From contig OU461276.1 in NCBI GenBank assembly GCA_911810475.1, positions 3,721,501 to 3,785,500 of the forward strand: 64,000 nt of DNA, given 5' to 3'. The notes under the pieces are model-generated. The model searched no databases. It had not been told where the DNA came from and saw only the letters and a list, made by a program, of their open reading frames with translations. This stretch comes from Candidatus Celerinatantimonas neptuna (GTDB lineage: Bacteria; Pseudomonadota; Gammaproteobacteria; Enterobacterales; Celerinatantimonadaceae). Made by a program: the position numbers and the translations under genes. This document shows, one piece after another, positions 33,669-43,360 of the stretch (within the stretch, counting starts at the first letter, position 1; the number at the start of each line of letters is the position of its first letter).

Positions 33669-34149
33669 TTAATTAAATCCTGCATACTCAATTATTTTTA
33701 CATAATCCTGAAGTTCTGCATAATTTTCATTATCTCTATTAACAGTCATGCCACATGACAATCCGTTCAGATATGCATTTACTTTTCTTTCATCTATAAC
33801 ATTAGATGAATTAATAAAATCACTTCTTTGAGTAAAATATATTTCAACATCTTCATTATCATGTTTAGAAATTGTTTCAAGCATGGAGCGCATACATCCT
33901 TCGACAGTCAATTGCACACCAGGAATTGGCCTGATTAAATAAGTTTAACCCTTGAATAAGATTGACACTGGTTGTACGGCTTCTAAGAAGAAGAGTATCA
34001 TATGGATATCCCCGTTGCTTTTGCTTTAAAAAAACATCATAGTTTTTAGGATAAATTTTCGAAAGTAACATCAATATTATCAATGGGATTATTTTAATTG
34101 TAGATTTATAACCAATGGCATTATCTATTACAGATAATATTTTATCCAT
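33669..34149 (-). pseudogene. Frameshifted orphan gene, ~155 codons
   Basis: The first 72 codons (MDKILSVIDNAIGYKS to IQGLNLFN) and a second reading frame (LIRPIPGVQLTVEGCMRS, ISKHDNEDVEIYFTQRSDF, YLNGLSCGMTVNRDNENYAE to EYAGFN) meet at about 33930. Joined, they give one small protein with a hydrophobic segment at residues 20-33 (IKIIPLIILMLL), possibly a signal anchor. Not recognised; the size and the pattern of a periplasmic domain would fit an immunity or inhibitor protein, but that is speculation. It lies just upstream of the IS630 element. Confidence 0.5.
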
Positions 34150-34244
34150 CTCTCTTATTGAATAAACTGAGTGAACTTTAAAAATGAGCGCTAAAAATAC
34201 AAATGATTTTTTAATAAATAAGTTACTTCTATTTTAATTACATT

Positions 34245-35424
34245 GCCTCTAAATAACTGTTCCTAAATGTAGATCACTGGCTCTGATAAATTTGTGGGAA
34301 CTCTGTGCTAATTGTGTGATCTGATATGTCGCCAAACCTATTAGACGAACAAGAAACACAGAGCCTTATGATTCTAACATTACCTAACCGAGCAGAGCGA
34401 CGTCGTATTGCTAAAAAAATGCATAAAACCAGAGATAAAGACCATTGCCGCCGCTTGAACGCCATATTGCTCCTTTCTCAAGGCCATTCTGTTACCGCTG
34501 TGTCAAAGCTTCTCGCTGCGGCTCGCTCATCCATTGGACGTTGGATTAATGGGTACACGGATTGTGGTATTGAAGGGTTAGAAAGCTCAACTCGGGGCAG
34601 AGCTGCAACACTTCCTTTTCTTCAAATTGCCGCCGTATTGACGACGTTATTAACGCTGGATCCCCAGAGCTTAGGTTACCAACGTTCACGTTGGAGCACT
34701 GAATTAATGGCTATTGAAATTAACCGGATATTTGAACTTAACGTTCACTCATCCACCATCCGTCGATGGCTGCCTAAACTTGGGATTGTCTGGCGCAGAG
34801 CGGCTCCAACACTGCATATCAAAGATCCGGACAAAGAAGCAAAACTCGCCCGTATTAAACAAGCTTTAGAGCAGTGTGATGCTGACAATCCGGTGTTTTA
34901 TGAAGATGAAGTTGATATTCATCTGAATCCGAAGATTGGAGCGGATTGGATACACAAAGGTCAGCAAAAGAAAGTCGCCACACCAGGGCAAAACACCAAA
35001 CACTACCTAGCTGGAGCTCTGCACGCCAAGACAGGAAAAGTCTCATATGTTGGCAGTTTCAGCAAAAACTCAGAGCTTTTTATCAAGATGCTTGAACAGT
35101 TGAAGCGTCAGTATCGCCGAGCAAAAACCATTACGCTCATCGTGGATAACTACATTATTCACAAGAGCAAAAAAACCGAGAACTGGTTAAAGAAAAATCC
35201 GAAGTTTATTCTGCTTTTTCAACCCGTGTACTCTCCATGGGTAAATAAGATAGAGAAGCTTTGGCATGCCTTGCATGAAACGATTACACGGAATCATCAA
35301 TGCAAAGCAATGTGGCAGCTATTAAAACAGGTACGCAATTTTATGGATAATGTTTCGCCATTTCCTGGCGGTAGTCACGGAACACAAAAAGTGAAGCATA
35401 ATTAGGATCAGCTATTTAGAGACA
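34245..35424 (+). mobile_element. IS630-family insertion sequence (complete)
   Basis: About 1.18 kb. Terminal inverted repeats: CTCTAAATAACTGTTCCTAA beginning at 34247 on the left, and the complement of TTAGGATCAGCTATTTAGAG at 35402-35421 on the right (about 17 of 20 identical). It encloses a single intact transposase gene. The exact ends and TA target duplication could not be fixed. Confidence 0.8.
34326..35405 (+). CDS. IS630-family DDE transposase
   Basis: 359 aa, full length and undisrupted. The N-terminal helix-turn-helix region (KDHCRRLNAILLLSQGHSVTAVSKLL, residues ~38-63) binds the ends; IGRWINGYTDCGIEGL follows. The RNase-H-like catalytic core has Asp in YEDEVDIHL (about residue 196), Asp in LIVDNYIIHKSK (about 277) and Glu in NKIEKLWHALHETI (about 313), the IS630/Tc1 DDE arrangement. 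It could still be active. No strong ribosome site at the ATG. Confidence 0.92.
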   Translation: MSPNLLDEQETQSLMILTLPNRAERRRIAKKMHKTRDKDHCRRLNAILLLSQGHSVTAVSKLLAAARSSIGRWINGYTDCGIEGLESSTRGRAATLPFLQIAAVLTTLLTLDPQSLGYQRSRWSTELMAIEINRIFELNVHSSTIRRWLPKLGIVWRRAAPTLHIKDPDKEAKLARIKQALEQCDADNPVFYEDEVDIHLNPKIGADWIHKGQQKKVATPGQNTKHYLAGALHAKTGKVSYVGSFSKNSELFIKMLEQLKRQYRRAKTITLIVDNYIIHKSKKTENWLKKNPKFILLFQPVYSPWVNKIEKLWHALHETITRNHQCKAMWQLLKQVRNFMDNVSPFPGGSHGTQKVKHN

Positions 35425-35468
35425 AAAAGTACTCTATAAGTATGGGCACTTTAAAACTTCCGCACGAG

Positions 35469-36059
35469 CTATCGATACACCACCCCTTTCAACCGCCCAT
35501 CCCGCTCAAAGCCCATGATTTTACCGATGTGGGCATTGATAAACCGGGGACCGCCCCGTGTCCAGCTCTTTGATTTCGCTCCTTTAAAATCAATATTGCC
35601 CCAGCAGACAATCCCCCGGTCACTGGTCCACTGAATAAATTTTAGTTTGGTTCGTGGCACTTCGCTGTCCGGGATACCTAATTTCTTCGCTAGATAAATC
35701 GCGTCATCTTCGGTGCTGTGTTTGGCAACATGCACGTAGCTTGCGCTGTTGAGCATGGATTTATCCACCTCCTGCCCCCGCTGCACGGTGCCGACAATTA
35801 ACAGCCCAAAGGCCAAGCTTTGATTGATTAACCGGTTCAAGTATTCCGCCGCTTTGCCGGGACTTCTCACGCAGGCGAGTTCTTCACAGATAATCATCGC
35901 TTCTTTTTGGCGGTTCCAGTTAAAGGCTCAATCACAAAAGAACTGAAAGTCTTTCACTGTCACCCCGGGAAAGCTGATTTTGGCCCGGTCCGGGGCATTT
36001 TTCAGGGCGTTCAATAGCTCTCTGTGACTGGTCACCGGCTGAAAGCCCATTTGTAAGGA
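35469..36059 (-). pseudogene. Packaging-ATPase-like phage gene remnant (stop-interrupted, 5' truncated)
   Basis: Two blocks in one frame. Upstream SLQMGFQPVTSHRELLNAL to VKDFQFFCD ends at a TGA (about 35936). Downstream FNWNRQKEAMIICEELACV, then NRLINQSLAFGLLIVGTVQR, GQEVDKSMLNSASYVHVAKH and EDDAIYLAKKLGIPDSEVP. MIICEELA is a Walker B segment and GTVQR a sensor-like QR, as in the FtsK/HerA-type packaging ATPases of tailless lipid-containing phages (PM2, autolykivirus type). Walker A is missing: the 5' end is lost near 36060. GC-richer than the surroundings. The assignment is from motif resemblance, without a search. Confidence 0.6.
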
Positions 36060-36070
36060 ATCAAATCAGG

Positions 36071-36228
36071 CCACCCACTCGATACGCCCTTATTCTAAGA
36101 TATCCACCCTATAGATCTAGTAACAACCAACTTTTTCAAACTTAAACTATCCACTCAATAAACCCAATAATAGCAGGCCTTGCAGAAAAATAAGCATTCA
36201 AAAAAAAGATATTTGAGGCGCTGACACT
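36071..36228 (+). repeat. Cluster of dispersed CCACCC-type repeats including copy B
   Basis: Three members in tandem: CCACCCACTCGATACGCCCT at 36071-36090, ATCCACCCTATAGATC at 36102-36117, and the long copy B at 36141-36228 (CTTAAACTATCCACTCAATA, CAGGCCTTGCAGAAAAAT, GATATTTGAGG, CTGACACT), matching copy A at 31921-32005. Other short members lie at 30202, 31651 and 33153. Confidence 0.55.
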
Positions 36229-36305
36229 TCAACCTGTTTCGATGATCACAACTATTTATTCAGGAGCGATTAGCCACACACACTCAATCTTAAGGTCAAG
36301 ACAAA

Positions 36306-36379
36306 CAGAAATGATTAGAAAATGTATTGCACCAACAATAGTCATCTGACTTTAATTGGTGCTCCATTTCGAACATTAG
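36306..36379 (+). repeat. Right copy of ~73-bp imperfect direct repeat
   Basis: CAGAAATGATTAGAAAA is identical to the left copy, then TATTGCACCAACAAT, a diverged 15-base middle, TTAATTGGTGCTC and TTTCGAACATTAG. It marks the right edge of the mobile-element region. Confidence 0.75.
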
Positions 36380-36880
36380 GCTACTTTAACCTGTGTCATT
36401 AAACAAAAATCCCCGTTCACCCCGTTTCACAGTCTGATAATTTTTCTAAGGCTTCGCTAACGTTATGCCATGAATTACAAAAATAGCTATTGTCTAATTC
36501 ATCTATCTGATTATGATACATGAATTAACCTAATACGTTTCATCATCAACTAACCGCTCAACGACAGGATCATTCTTTGCATTCGACTTTACTTTCGTTC
36601 GCCCTATATTCGATCACACAAAGAATGAATCATATTCAAGAGCATTCTTGTGACGTTAACATTAGTAACTTATTTGCATTCTGGGAACTGTCTTTGAGGG
36701 TCGTTTTGCAGTAATTTGCTGTTTAATTAAATGCATCCTGTGCTCTGTTGCAGCCGGTTGACTTAAGAATCATTAAGCGCCATCGTTCGCATCTTGCCTA
36801 TACGTGTTCAATTTGAGCAAATTTCATCATCACGATCAGCTCCCCAGTCTTTCACCAGTTTCAAGGAGAAGCGCGACCAT
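36380..36880. other. Intergenic region before the tricorn-like gene
   Basis: No credible gene. The plus-strand frame is open from 36794, but the 29 extra residues have no family resemblance and lie before a signal peptide. The promoter of the tricorn-like gene should be here; nothing further recognised. Confidence 0.5.
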
Positions 36881-39800
36881 ATGAAATATCGTTATCCCCT
36901 GTTAGCCACAGTTGTTGCATGTGGCCTCAATACATCAGCACTGGCCGCCCCCGGGCACCTTGGCTATTACCGATATGCTGATATCCATAAAAATGAGATC
37001 ATCTTCACATCCGAAGGTGATATCTGGAGCATGAAACTGGGTCAAAAAGAAGCCCACCGGCTCACCTCCAGGCCTTCCAGCGAATTTGATGCAGTCATAT
37101 CCCCTCATGGTCACCGGGTGGCCTTCGTTGCAAAATACGAAGGCGCTTATGAAGCCTATGTCATGCCCATTACCGGCGGACAACCCAAACGCGTCACCTT
37201 CGAGCAAAGTTATATCCGCCTGCAAGGGTGGACTCAAAGCGGGAAACTACTCTATTCCGCTTATGATGGCCACGGACCTGCCGATACATGGGTTCTCAAA
37301 GAGGTCAATCCTGGTACTCTGAAAACAACTGATATTCCGTTGCTGAATGCTGACCAGGGGAGCATTGACAATCAGGGGCACTATATCTATTTCACACGTT
37401 TTGGCCGACTCACCACAGATGATAATAATGCGGCCTACCGCGGCGGTGCTGAAGGGGTTATCTGGCGTTACAAACTCGAAAGCCATCAGGAAGCCCAGAG
37501 GCTGACCAAACCCCACACCGGTTCAAATAGCCACCCGATGTATTACCATCACCGCGTCTATTTTGTCTCTGATAAGAGTGGCTTGCGAAACTTATGGTCT
37601 ATGGCAACCGATGGCTCTGATGTTAAACAGCTCACCCACTATAAAGAATGGCCTGTCTTGAGCCCCCGCTTAAACAACGGACGGATCATTTTCCAACAAG
37701 GGGCTGATCTGGTTTTGTATAATATTGCAAAAAATAGCGCGAAAAAGCTCAATATCCGGCTTGCTACCGATGAGCCCTACCGTCAGGAACGGTGGATCAA
37801 AGATCCAATGAATTATCTTACCTCATCCCGGATATCTGCGAATGGTAAACGGGTCGTTCTTACCGCACGGGGCAAAATTGCCATTGCCAATACCCGGGGG
37901 GAACGGTTGATCCAAATCCCTATTCCCAAAGACAGCCGGGCCCGCTATGCCATGCTCAGCAAAAATGGCCAATGGGTTTATGCCATCTGTGATGCCTCTG
38001 GGGAACAGGAAATATGGCGTTTTGCAGCCGATGGCAGCCATCAGGCCAAACAACTAACCCATGGTGGACACTCCATTCGCTGGAGCCTCTCCGAATCCCC
38101 GGATGGCAAGCATCTGCTGACCGATGATATTCATGGCAACCTCTGGCTGGTTGATGCCAAAACCGGCTTAATGAAAAAACTGGCCAATAATGGCCCGGGC
38201 ATTCAGGCTTACGCAGACCGCTATGCCTGGTCTTCGGACAGCCGCTACCTGGCTGTGGATGTCCCGATTAATGATCAAATCCGCCCTCAGGTTATTCTCT
38301 TTGATCTTAAAACCGGCCGTCATCAAATCATTACCAGTGATAAATACAATTCATACTCCCCCGCTTTTAGCCCAGATGGCAAATGGCTCTACTTCCTCTC
38401 AGATCGGTCATTTAATGCAACCCCATCCAACCCATGGGGCGATCGCAATCTGGATCCGGTCTTCAATAAACAAACCGATATATTTGCGGTCGCGCTCGAC
38501 CCCAATGCCCGTTTCCCATTCCAAAAACCGAATGAGTTGATGAACGATCATCCCAAAGATACCGGTAAAATCCAATGGGATGGCATTGCCAAGCGCCTCT
38601 GGCAGGTTCCGGTCAAATCTGGCAACTATTCAGATTTACGTGTGAGCCATAACCGGCTCTATTTCTTAAATAGACCATTAGGCGAAAATGGGGATCATCA
38701 AACACTATACACGGTAAAAATGGCCCATCAGTTTGTCAAACGCTCGGTGTTTGAGCGCAATGTCAATGGCTATTCAATTTCCGAGAACGGTGAACAAATC
38801 CTGATGGGCCGTTGGGATGATTTATATATTGTCCCGGTGGATAGCGAAGCACCGGATGACTTGGACAAATATGATGTCGATACCTCATCATGGCGCATGG
38901 CTATCAATCCTAAAGAAGAATGGATGCAGATGTTCCGTGATGCCTGGCTGATGCACCGGGACAATTTCTATGACCCGACGATGCGCGGCGTCAACTGGCT
39001 GGCCGTGAAGAAAAAATTCCAACCCTTAGTCTCACGCGTTTCAGGTCGGTATGAATTAAACAATCTTTTAAGTCAGATGATAAGCCCCCTAAATGCCATG
39101 CACTCGCAGGTCTATGGTGGAAATTACGCGAAGAATGTTGATTCAGCCAAAGCCGCTGATTTAGGGGCCCGGCTCAAACAAACGGATCAGGGGGTCGAAA
39201 TTACCCACATTTATCTGTCTGATCCGGAAGTCCCTGCCATGGCCTCCCCTCTGAATAAACCTGGAGTCGATGCACAAAACGGCGATATCATTCAGGCCAT
39301 CAATGGCACGAAGGTCACGACCCTGGCGGATATCGTTCGATTGCTACGCAATCAGGCTGGCCAGCAGGTACTGTTAACATTAGAGCGCCATAAAAAAGTC
39401 CATAAAACGATTGTCTACCCGGTATCCCGTCGTCGAAATGGCACGCTAAGAACGCAGGACTGGGCCGAAATAAATCGGGAAAAAGTGGCTAAACTCAGCC
39501 ACGGGAAAATTGGCTATATCTATCTTCAAGCAATGGAAGCAGGTGATTTCGATAACTTTGTTCGCGAATTTTACGCCAACTACCTTAAAGATGGCCTGAT
39601 CATTGATGTCCGTAATAATGAAGGGGGTGATATTGACTCCTGGGTGATTGATAAGTTATTACGTCGGGCCTGGATGTTCTGGCAACCCCGACATGGCATC
39701 CCTTCAGTCAATATGCAACAGGCATTTAGAGGCCATCTGGCCGTCTTAGTCAATCAGTTAACCTATTCAGACGGTGAAACGTTCAGTGCCGGGATCAAAG

Positions 39801-40150
39801 CATTAGGACTGGCCCCGCTCATTGGGATGCGCACTGCGGGCGCCGGGGTCTGGTTATCCGATGAAAACACGCTCAGTGATGGCGGTATCGCCCGTGTTGC
39901 GCAGTATCCGCAATTCCAGCTCAGCAACGGTCATTGGATTGTGGAAGAACATGGGGTTAACCCAACCATTAAGGTTGAAAACCTGCCTTATGCCAGTTAC
40001 GAAGGCAAAGATGCCCAGCTGCTCAAGGCCATCAATTACCTGAAACAAGAAATTAAGCACAAACCGCTAAGGCCACTTAAACCCAGTGAACCCATTAGCC
40101 AGCAGAAAACCGCCGGCGATGTCACTGGCCCACACAAAGTAATGCCTTAA
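36881..40150 (+). CDS. Tricorn-like S41 protease, exported
   Basis: 1089 aa. The ATG at 36881 is chosen over an upstream frame-open start at 36794 because AAGGAG lies about 12 bases before it and it begins a signal peptide (YPLLATVVACGLNTSALAAP). Beta-propeller repeats follow (EGDIWSM; ISPHGHRVAFVA; FSPDGKWLYFLSD), to about residue 640. A helical C1 domain contains AWLMHRDNFYDPTMRGVNW, a PDZ domain has VDAQNGDIIQAINGTKV (about 800-816), and the S41 core has GYIYLQAME, LIIDVRNNEGG and LTYSDGETFSAGIKALG (nucleophile Ser about 970), then GMRTAGAGVW. Periplasmic peptide degradation is the likely role. A terminator follows. Confidence 0.93.
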   Translation: MKYRYPLLATVVACGLNTSALAAPGHLGYYRYADIHKNEIIFTSEGDIWSMKLGQKEAHRLTSRPSSEFDAVISPHGHRVAFVAKYEGAYEAYVMPITGGQPKRVTFEQSYIRLQGWTQSGKLLYSAYDGHGPADTWVLKEVNPGTLKTTDIPLLNADQGSIDNQGHYIYFTRFGRLTTDDNNAAYRGGAEGVIWRYKLESHQEAQRLTKPHTGSNSHPMYYHHRVYFVSDKSGLRNLWSMATDGSDVKQLTHYKEWPVLSPRLNNGRIIFQQGADLVLYNIAKNSAKKLNIRLATDEPYRQERWIKDPMNYLTSSRISANGKRVVLTARGKIAIANTRGERLIQIPIPKDSRARYAMLSKNGQWVYAICDASGEQEIWRFAADGSHQAKQLTHGGHSIRWSLSESPDGKHLLTDDIHGNLWLVDAKTGLMKKLANNGPGIQAYADRYAWSSDSRYLAVDVPINDQIRPQVILFDLKTGRHQIITSDKYNSYSPAFSPDGKWLYFLSDRSFNATPSNPWGDRNLDPVFNKQTDIFAVALDPNARFPFQKPNELMNDHPKDTGKIQWDGIAKRLWQVPVKSGNYSDLRVSHNRLYFLNRPLGENGDHQTLYTVKMAHQFVKRSVFERNVNGYSISENGEQILMGRWDDLYIVPVDSEAPDDLDKYDVDTSSWRMAINPKEEWMQMFRDAWLMHRDNFYDPTMRGVNWLAVKKKFQPLVSRVSGRYELNNLLSQMISPLNAMHSQVYGGNYAKNVDSAKAADLGARLKQTDQGVEITHIYLSDPEVPAMASPLNKPGVDAQNGDIIQAINGTKVTTLADIVRLLRNQAGQQVLLTLERHKKVHKTIVYPVSRRRNGTLRTQDWAEINREKVAKLSHGKIGYIYLQAMEAGDFDNFVREFYANYLKDGLIIDVRNNEGGDIDSWVIDKLLRRAWMFWQPRHGIPSVNMQQAFRGHLAVLVNQLTYSDGETFSAGIKALGLAPLIGMRTAGAGVWLSDENTLSDGGIARVAQYPQFQLSNGHWIVEEHGVNPTIKVENLPYASYEGKDAQLLKAINYLKQEIKHKPLRPLKPSEPISQQKTAGDVTGPHKVMP

Positions 40151-40192
40151 CATCTTGCAACAAACCACTCTTAAACCGGGTGGTTTTGATAT

Positions 40193-40225
40193 AAAAAAGC
40201 CATTCATAACGAATGGCTTTTTTTA
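40193..40225 (+). terminator. Bidirectional terminator between tricorn-like gene and cysS
   Basis: AAAAAAGCCATTC and GAATGGCTTTTTTT form a 13-base stem with a 5-base loop. The A and T runs allow termination of both convergent genes. Confidence 0.92.
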
Positions 40226-40264
40226 AACTATTTATTGCCAGTTTATTGCCAGTTAACCGAAAAC

Positions 40265-41647
40265 TCAGCCTTTACGCCAGGTTGTTCCATTTGGACCATC
40301 TTCTAAAACGACCCCCATCGCTGCTAATGCATCACGAGCTTCATCCGCTTTAGCCCAATCTTTTGCAGCACGAGCCTCATTACGTTGACTAATGAATGCT
40401 TCAATCCGAGCCGTTTCATCGCTATCACCATGACCACGCAAAAACTCTTCGGGATCTAGCTGACATAACCCTAAAACCCCGCCGAGTTCCACCAGCAAAC
40501 TTGCATATTGGCCAGCCTCATGAGGATCACTATCTTTAAGGCGATTAAGATTTTTAGCCAGATCAAATAAAACCGGCAATGCTTCAGGCGTATTAAAATC
40601 ATCATCCATTGCAGCCATGAATTCATTCCGGTATTTTTTAGCTAAGCTATCCTTGGCCTTTGCTAATTCAACACCACGTAGAGCGGTATATAACCGTTCC
40701 ATCGAAGCACGGGCTTGTTTGAGATTTTCTTCAGAATAATTCAATTGGCTCCGGTAATGCCCTGATACCAAGAAATAACGAATCGACTGGCCATCATACT
40801 CTTTAAGAACATCACGAATGGTAAAAAAATTGCCTAAAGATTTGGACATCTTAACCTTATCGACCTGCACCATACCACTGTGCAACCAGTAATTAACATA
40901 AGGCGTATGATGCGCACAGCAACTCTGTGCAATTTCATTTTCATGATGCGGAAATGTCAAATCAGAGCCGCCCCCATGAATATCAAAAACATCTCCCAGA
41001 TGCTTCATATTCATTGCTGAACACTCAATATGCCATCCGGGACGACCATCTCCCCAGGGAGAATGCCAATGAGGCTCACCAGGTTTAGCCTTTTTCCACA
41101 AAACGAAATCAAGCGGGTTACGCTTATTTTCATTCACATCAACACGGGCCCCGGCTTGTAGCATCTCCAGATTTTGTTGGCTCAGTTTGCCATAATCTGC
41201 AAAGCTATCTACAGCAAACATTACATCACCATTTTCACCCTGATAAGCATTACCGTTGGCAATCAATTTTTCAATCACAGCAATCACTTCAGGCATGTGT
41301 GTTGTCACTGTTGGCTCAATATCTGGAGCCTGAATGCTTAACGCAGAAAAATCCTCATGCATTGCTTTAGTAAATCGCTTAACCAATGCTTCGCAGCTTT
41401 CGCCATTTTCAGCGGCACGCTTAATGATTTTGTCATCGATATCGGTAATATTTCGAACAAAAGTTAAATCGAAACCCCGCCAACGCAAGTAACGAGCTAT
41501 CGTATCGAATGCAACGAAAGTACGACCATGACCAATATGACAGTAATCATACATTGTCACTCCACAGACATACATACCAACTTTACCTGGCGTAATTGGC
41601 TTAAACTCTTCTTTTTGTCGTGTCAGCGTATTGTATATTTTCAGCAT
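40265..41647 (-). CDS. cysS: Cysteinyl-tRNA synthetase
   Basis: 460 aa (E. coli 461), class I aminoacyl-tRNA synthetase charging tRNA-Cys. [20 protein letters not shown] holds the first zinc Cys and the HIGH signature (about residues 27-46). [11 protein letters not shown] (second Cys), [11 protein letters not shown] (His and Glu zinc ligands) and [12 protein letters not shown] (KMSKS loop, about 266-270) are in order. The anticodon-binding tail ends [13 protein letters not shown]. Divergent from ppiB across 300 bases, an arrangement common in gammaproteobacteria. Confidence 0.98.
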   Translation of the reverse strand: MLKIYNTLTRQKEEFKPITPGKVGMYVCGVTMYDYCHIGHGRTFVAFDTIARYLRWRGFDLTFVRNITDIDDKIIKRAAENGESCEALVKRFTKAMHEDFSALSIQAPDIEPTVTTHMPEVIAVIEKLIANGNAYQGENGDVMFAVDSFADYGKLSQQNLEMLQAGARVDVNENKRNPLDFVLWKKAKPGEPHWHSPWGDGRPGWHIECSAMNMKHLGDVFDIHGGGSDLTFPHHENEIAQSCCAHHTPYVNYWLHSGMVQVDKVKMSKSLGNFFTIRDVLKEYDGQSIRYFLVSGHYRSQLNYSEENLKQARASMERLYTALRGVELAKAKDSLAKKYRNEFMAAMDDDFNTPEALPVLFDLAKNLNRLKDSDPHEAGQYASLLVELGGVLGLCQLDPEEFLRGHGDSDETARIEAFISQRNEARAAKDWAKADEARDALAAMGVVLEDGPNGTTWRKG

Positions 41648-41949
41648 TCGGCCAAATCTTCCTGTCCTTTAGTTAATCTAAAAGAGATCTTACCACTGCA
41701 AACCATCAAAAACAGTAGCAAAGCAGACCTCTATTGTTCTTTAAACATGTTTTTAACAACTGTTTGTTGTTTATTTAATCGCAGTCCTCACTTGATGCAA
41801 AAACCATCAAAAAATCAAACCATTTTGAGTGCTAAATACATTTTCATCCACGTTTAGCGCAAAATCTACCATGAAATGAACGTTGATACTGGCATCCTAT
41901 TCGACAAATCGCTAGAATTTAACAACTTTCATATAAAGGACGAATCCTG
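41648..41949. other. Divergent promoter region cysS / ppiB
   Basis: About 300 bases, no gene. Contains the promoters of both core genes; TAAAGGA lies 7-8 bases before the ppiB start. No other motif recognised. Confidence 0.5.
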
Positions 41950-42447
41950 ATGGTTACGTTGCATACCAATTTTGGTGATATCACTTTAGAACTATATGCC
42001 GATAAGGCACCAAAAACAGTGGAAAATTTTATCACTTATGCCAAAGCCGGCCACTACGACGGAACTCTCTTTCACCGCGTGATTGACGGGTTCATGATCC
42101 AGGGTGGTGGTTTTGCCAGTGGCATGAAAGAAAAGCCAACCAATGCGACCATTGAAAACGAAGCAAATAATGGCCTTGCAAATGAAATCGGTACCATTGC
42201 CATGGCCCGTACAATGGAACCACATTCGGCTTCATCACAATTTTTCATCAACGTTAATGATAATGATTTCTTGAACTTTAAATCAGAAACACCGCAAGGC
42301 TGGGGATACTGTGTATTCGGCAAAGTGACTGAAGGTATGGATATTGTTAATAAAATCAAAGCAGTTCCTACCGGTAATTTCGGATTTGTTCATCAGGATG
42401 TTCCATTAGATGAAGTTCTGATTAATTCTGTTAGCGTGAGCGAATAA
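41950..42447 (+). CDS. ppiB: Peptidyl-prolyl cis-trans isomerase B (cyclophilin)
   Basis: 165 aa, cytoplasmic cyclophilin (E. coli PpiB 164 aa) that speeds proline isomerisation during folding. Conserved block [20 protein letters not shown] (about residues 37-56) supplies the catalytic Arg, followed by [25 protein letters not shown] (about 81-105) and [17 protein letters not shown]. No signal sequence. AAAGGA precedes the ATG. It ends 9 bases before lpxH, so the two are co-transcribed. Confidence 0.97.
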   Translation: MVTLHTNFGDITLELYADKAPKTVENFITYAKAGHYDGTLFHRVIDGFMIQGGGFASGMKEKPTNATIENEANNGLANEIGTIAMARTMEPHSASSQFFINVNDNDFLNFKSETPQGWGYCVFGKVTEGMDIVNKIKAVPTGNFGFVHQDVPLDEVLINSVSVSE

Positions 42448-42456
42448 TTCAGCTCA

Positions 42457-43173
42457 ATGGTTAGCTACTTTATTGCCGATTTACATTTAAGCGATAAACG
42501 CCTTGATATAGTCAAGGCGTTTGTTCGTTTTTTACAAGAACAAGCCATACATGCTGATGCGCTCTATATTCTGGGGGATTTATTTGATGTATGGGTTGGT
42601 GATGATATTAAAAACCAAACCAGTAATATTGTTGCCACCGAACTTAAACAGTTAACTGACTCAGGGGTTTGCTGTTATTTCATTTATGGCAACCGCGATT
42701 TTTTACTCGGGTCATCATTTTTAAAACGCTGCGGTATGCAACGAATTCAGGACCAAACGATCATCAATCTTTATGGCCGGAAAACCATGTTGTTGCATGG
42801 TGATATTCTTTGTACTCTGGATGAAAACTACCAAAAATTTCGTAAAACTGTTCATAAAAAATGGCTTCAATGGCTCTTTCTCCATCTACCAAAATCAATT
42901 CGCTTTCATATTGCCGCTAAAATGCGAACCAAAAGCCAGGCTGATAACAGCCAAAAAGCTGACTCAATTATGGATGTGACACCCGATGAAGTGGTTAAAA
43001 AATTTCAGCAATATCAACTTGATTGGATGATCCACGGTCATACTCACCGCCCGGCTATTCACTCATTTCCTCATTCGACACAACAACGGATTGTTCTTGG
43101 CGATTGGTATGAACAACGTAGTATTCTTTGTGTTAGTGAATGCGGTATAGAACTACAGGGTGACAAACTTTAA
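42457..43173 (+). CDS. lpxH: UDP-2,3-diacylglucosamine pyrophosphatase
   Basis: 238 aa (E. coli 240). Cleaves UDP-2,3-diacylglucosamine to lipid X in lipid A synthesis; peripheral inner-membrane metallophosphoesterase. All metal motifs are present: FIADLHLSD (Asp and His near residue 10), LGDLFDVWVGDD, YGNRDFLLG, LLHGDILC and MIHGHTHRPAI. This indicates an LPS-bearing outer membrane, as expected for a gammaproteobacterium. It follows ppiB by 9 bases. Confidence 0.97.
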   Translation: MVSYFIADLHLSDKRLDIVKAFVRFLQEQAIHADALYILGDLFDVWVGDDIKNQTSNIVATELKQLTDSGVCCYFIYGNRDFLLGSSFLKRCGMQRIQDQTIINLYGRKTMLLHGDILCTLDENYQKFRKTVHKKWLQWLFLHLPKSIRFHIAAKMRTKSQADNSQKADSIMDVTPDEVVKKFQQYQLDWMIHGHTHRPAIHSFPHSTQQRIVLGDWYEQRSILCVSECGIELQGDKL

Positions 43174-43338
43174 ATAATGACATCACAGTCAATCCGCAAA
43201 ATAAATGCAGCTGTATCCATCCACTGACTTCTTTTAACTTCAATCTAAACCCAGCATCATCTTTTAGAGCATTTCTGCTCATATAGCATCCATACCTTGT
43301 CATATATTCAAAAAGCAGATTTTTTGAATATGTTCATA

Positions 43339-43360
43339 TCGTCACAATTTAGTCATAAAA
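43339..43360 (+). promoter_or_regulatory. Possible Pho box upstream of phnC
   Basis: Two 11-base units, TCGTCACAATT and TAGTCATAAAA, place GTCA at the same position in each, as in the PhoB consensus (CTGTCATAWAW repeated). The unit abuts the first ATG of the phnC frame. A -35/-10-like pair (TTGAGA about 43377, TATATA about 43401, 18-base spacer) follows. By eye only. Confidence 0.3.

Noticed and set aside
34855-35046. 63-codon minus-strand ORF inside the IS630 element
   Set aside because: Antisense shadow of the intact transposase.
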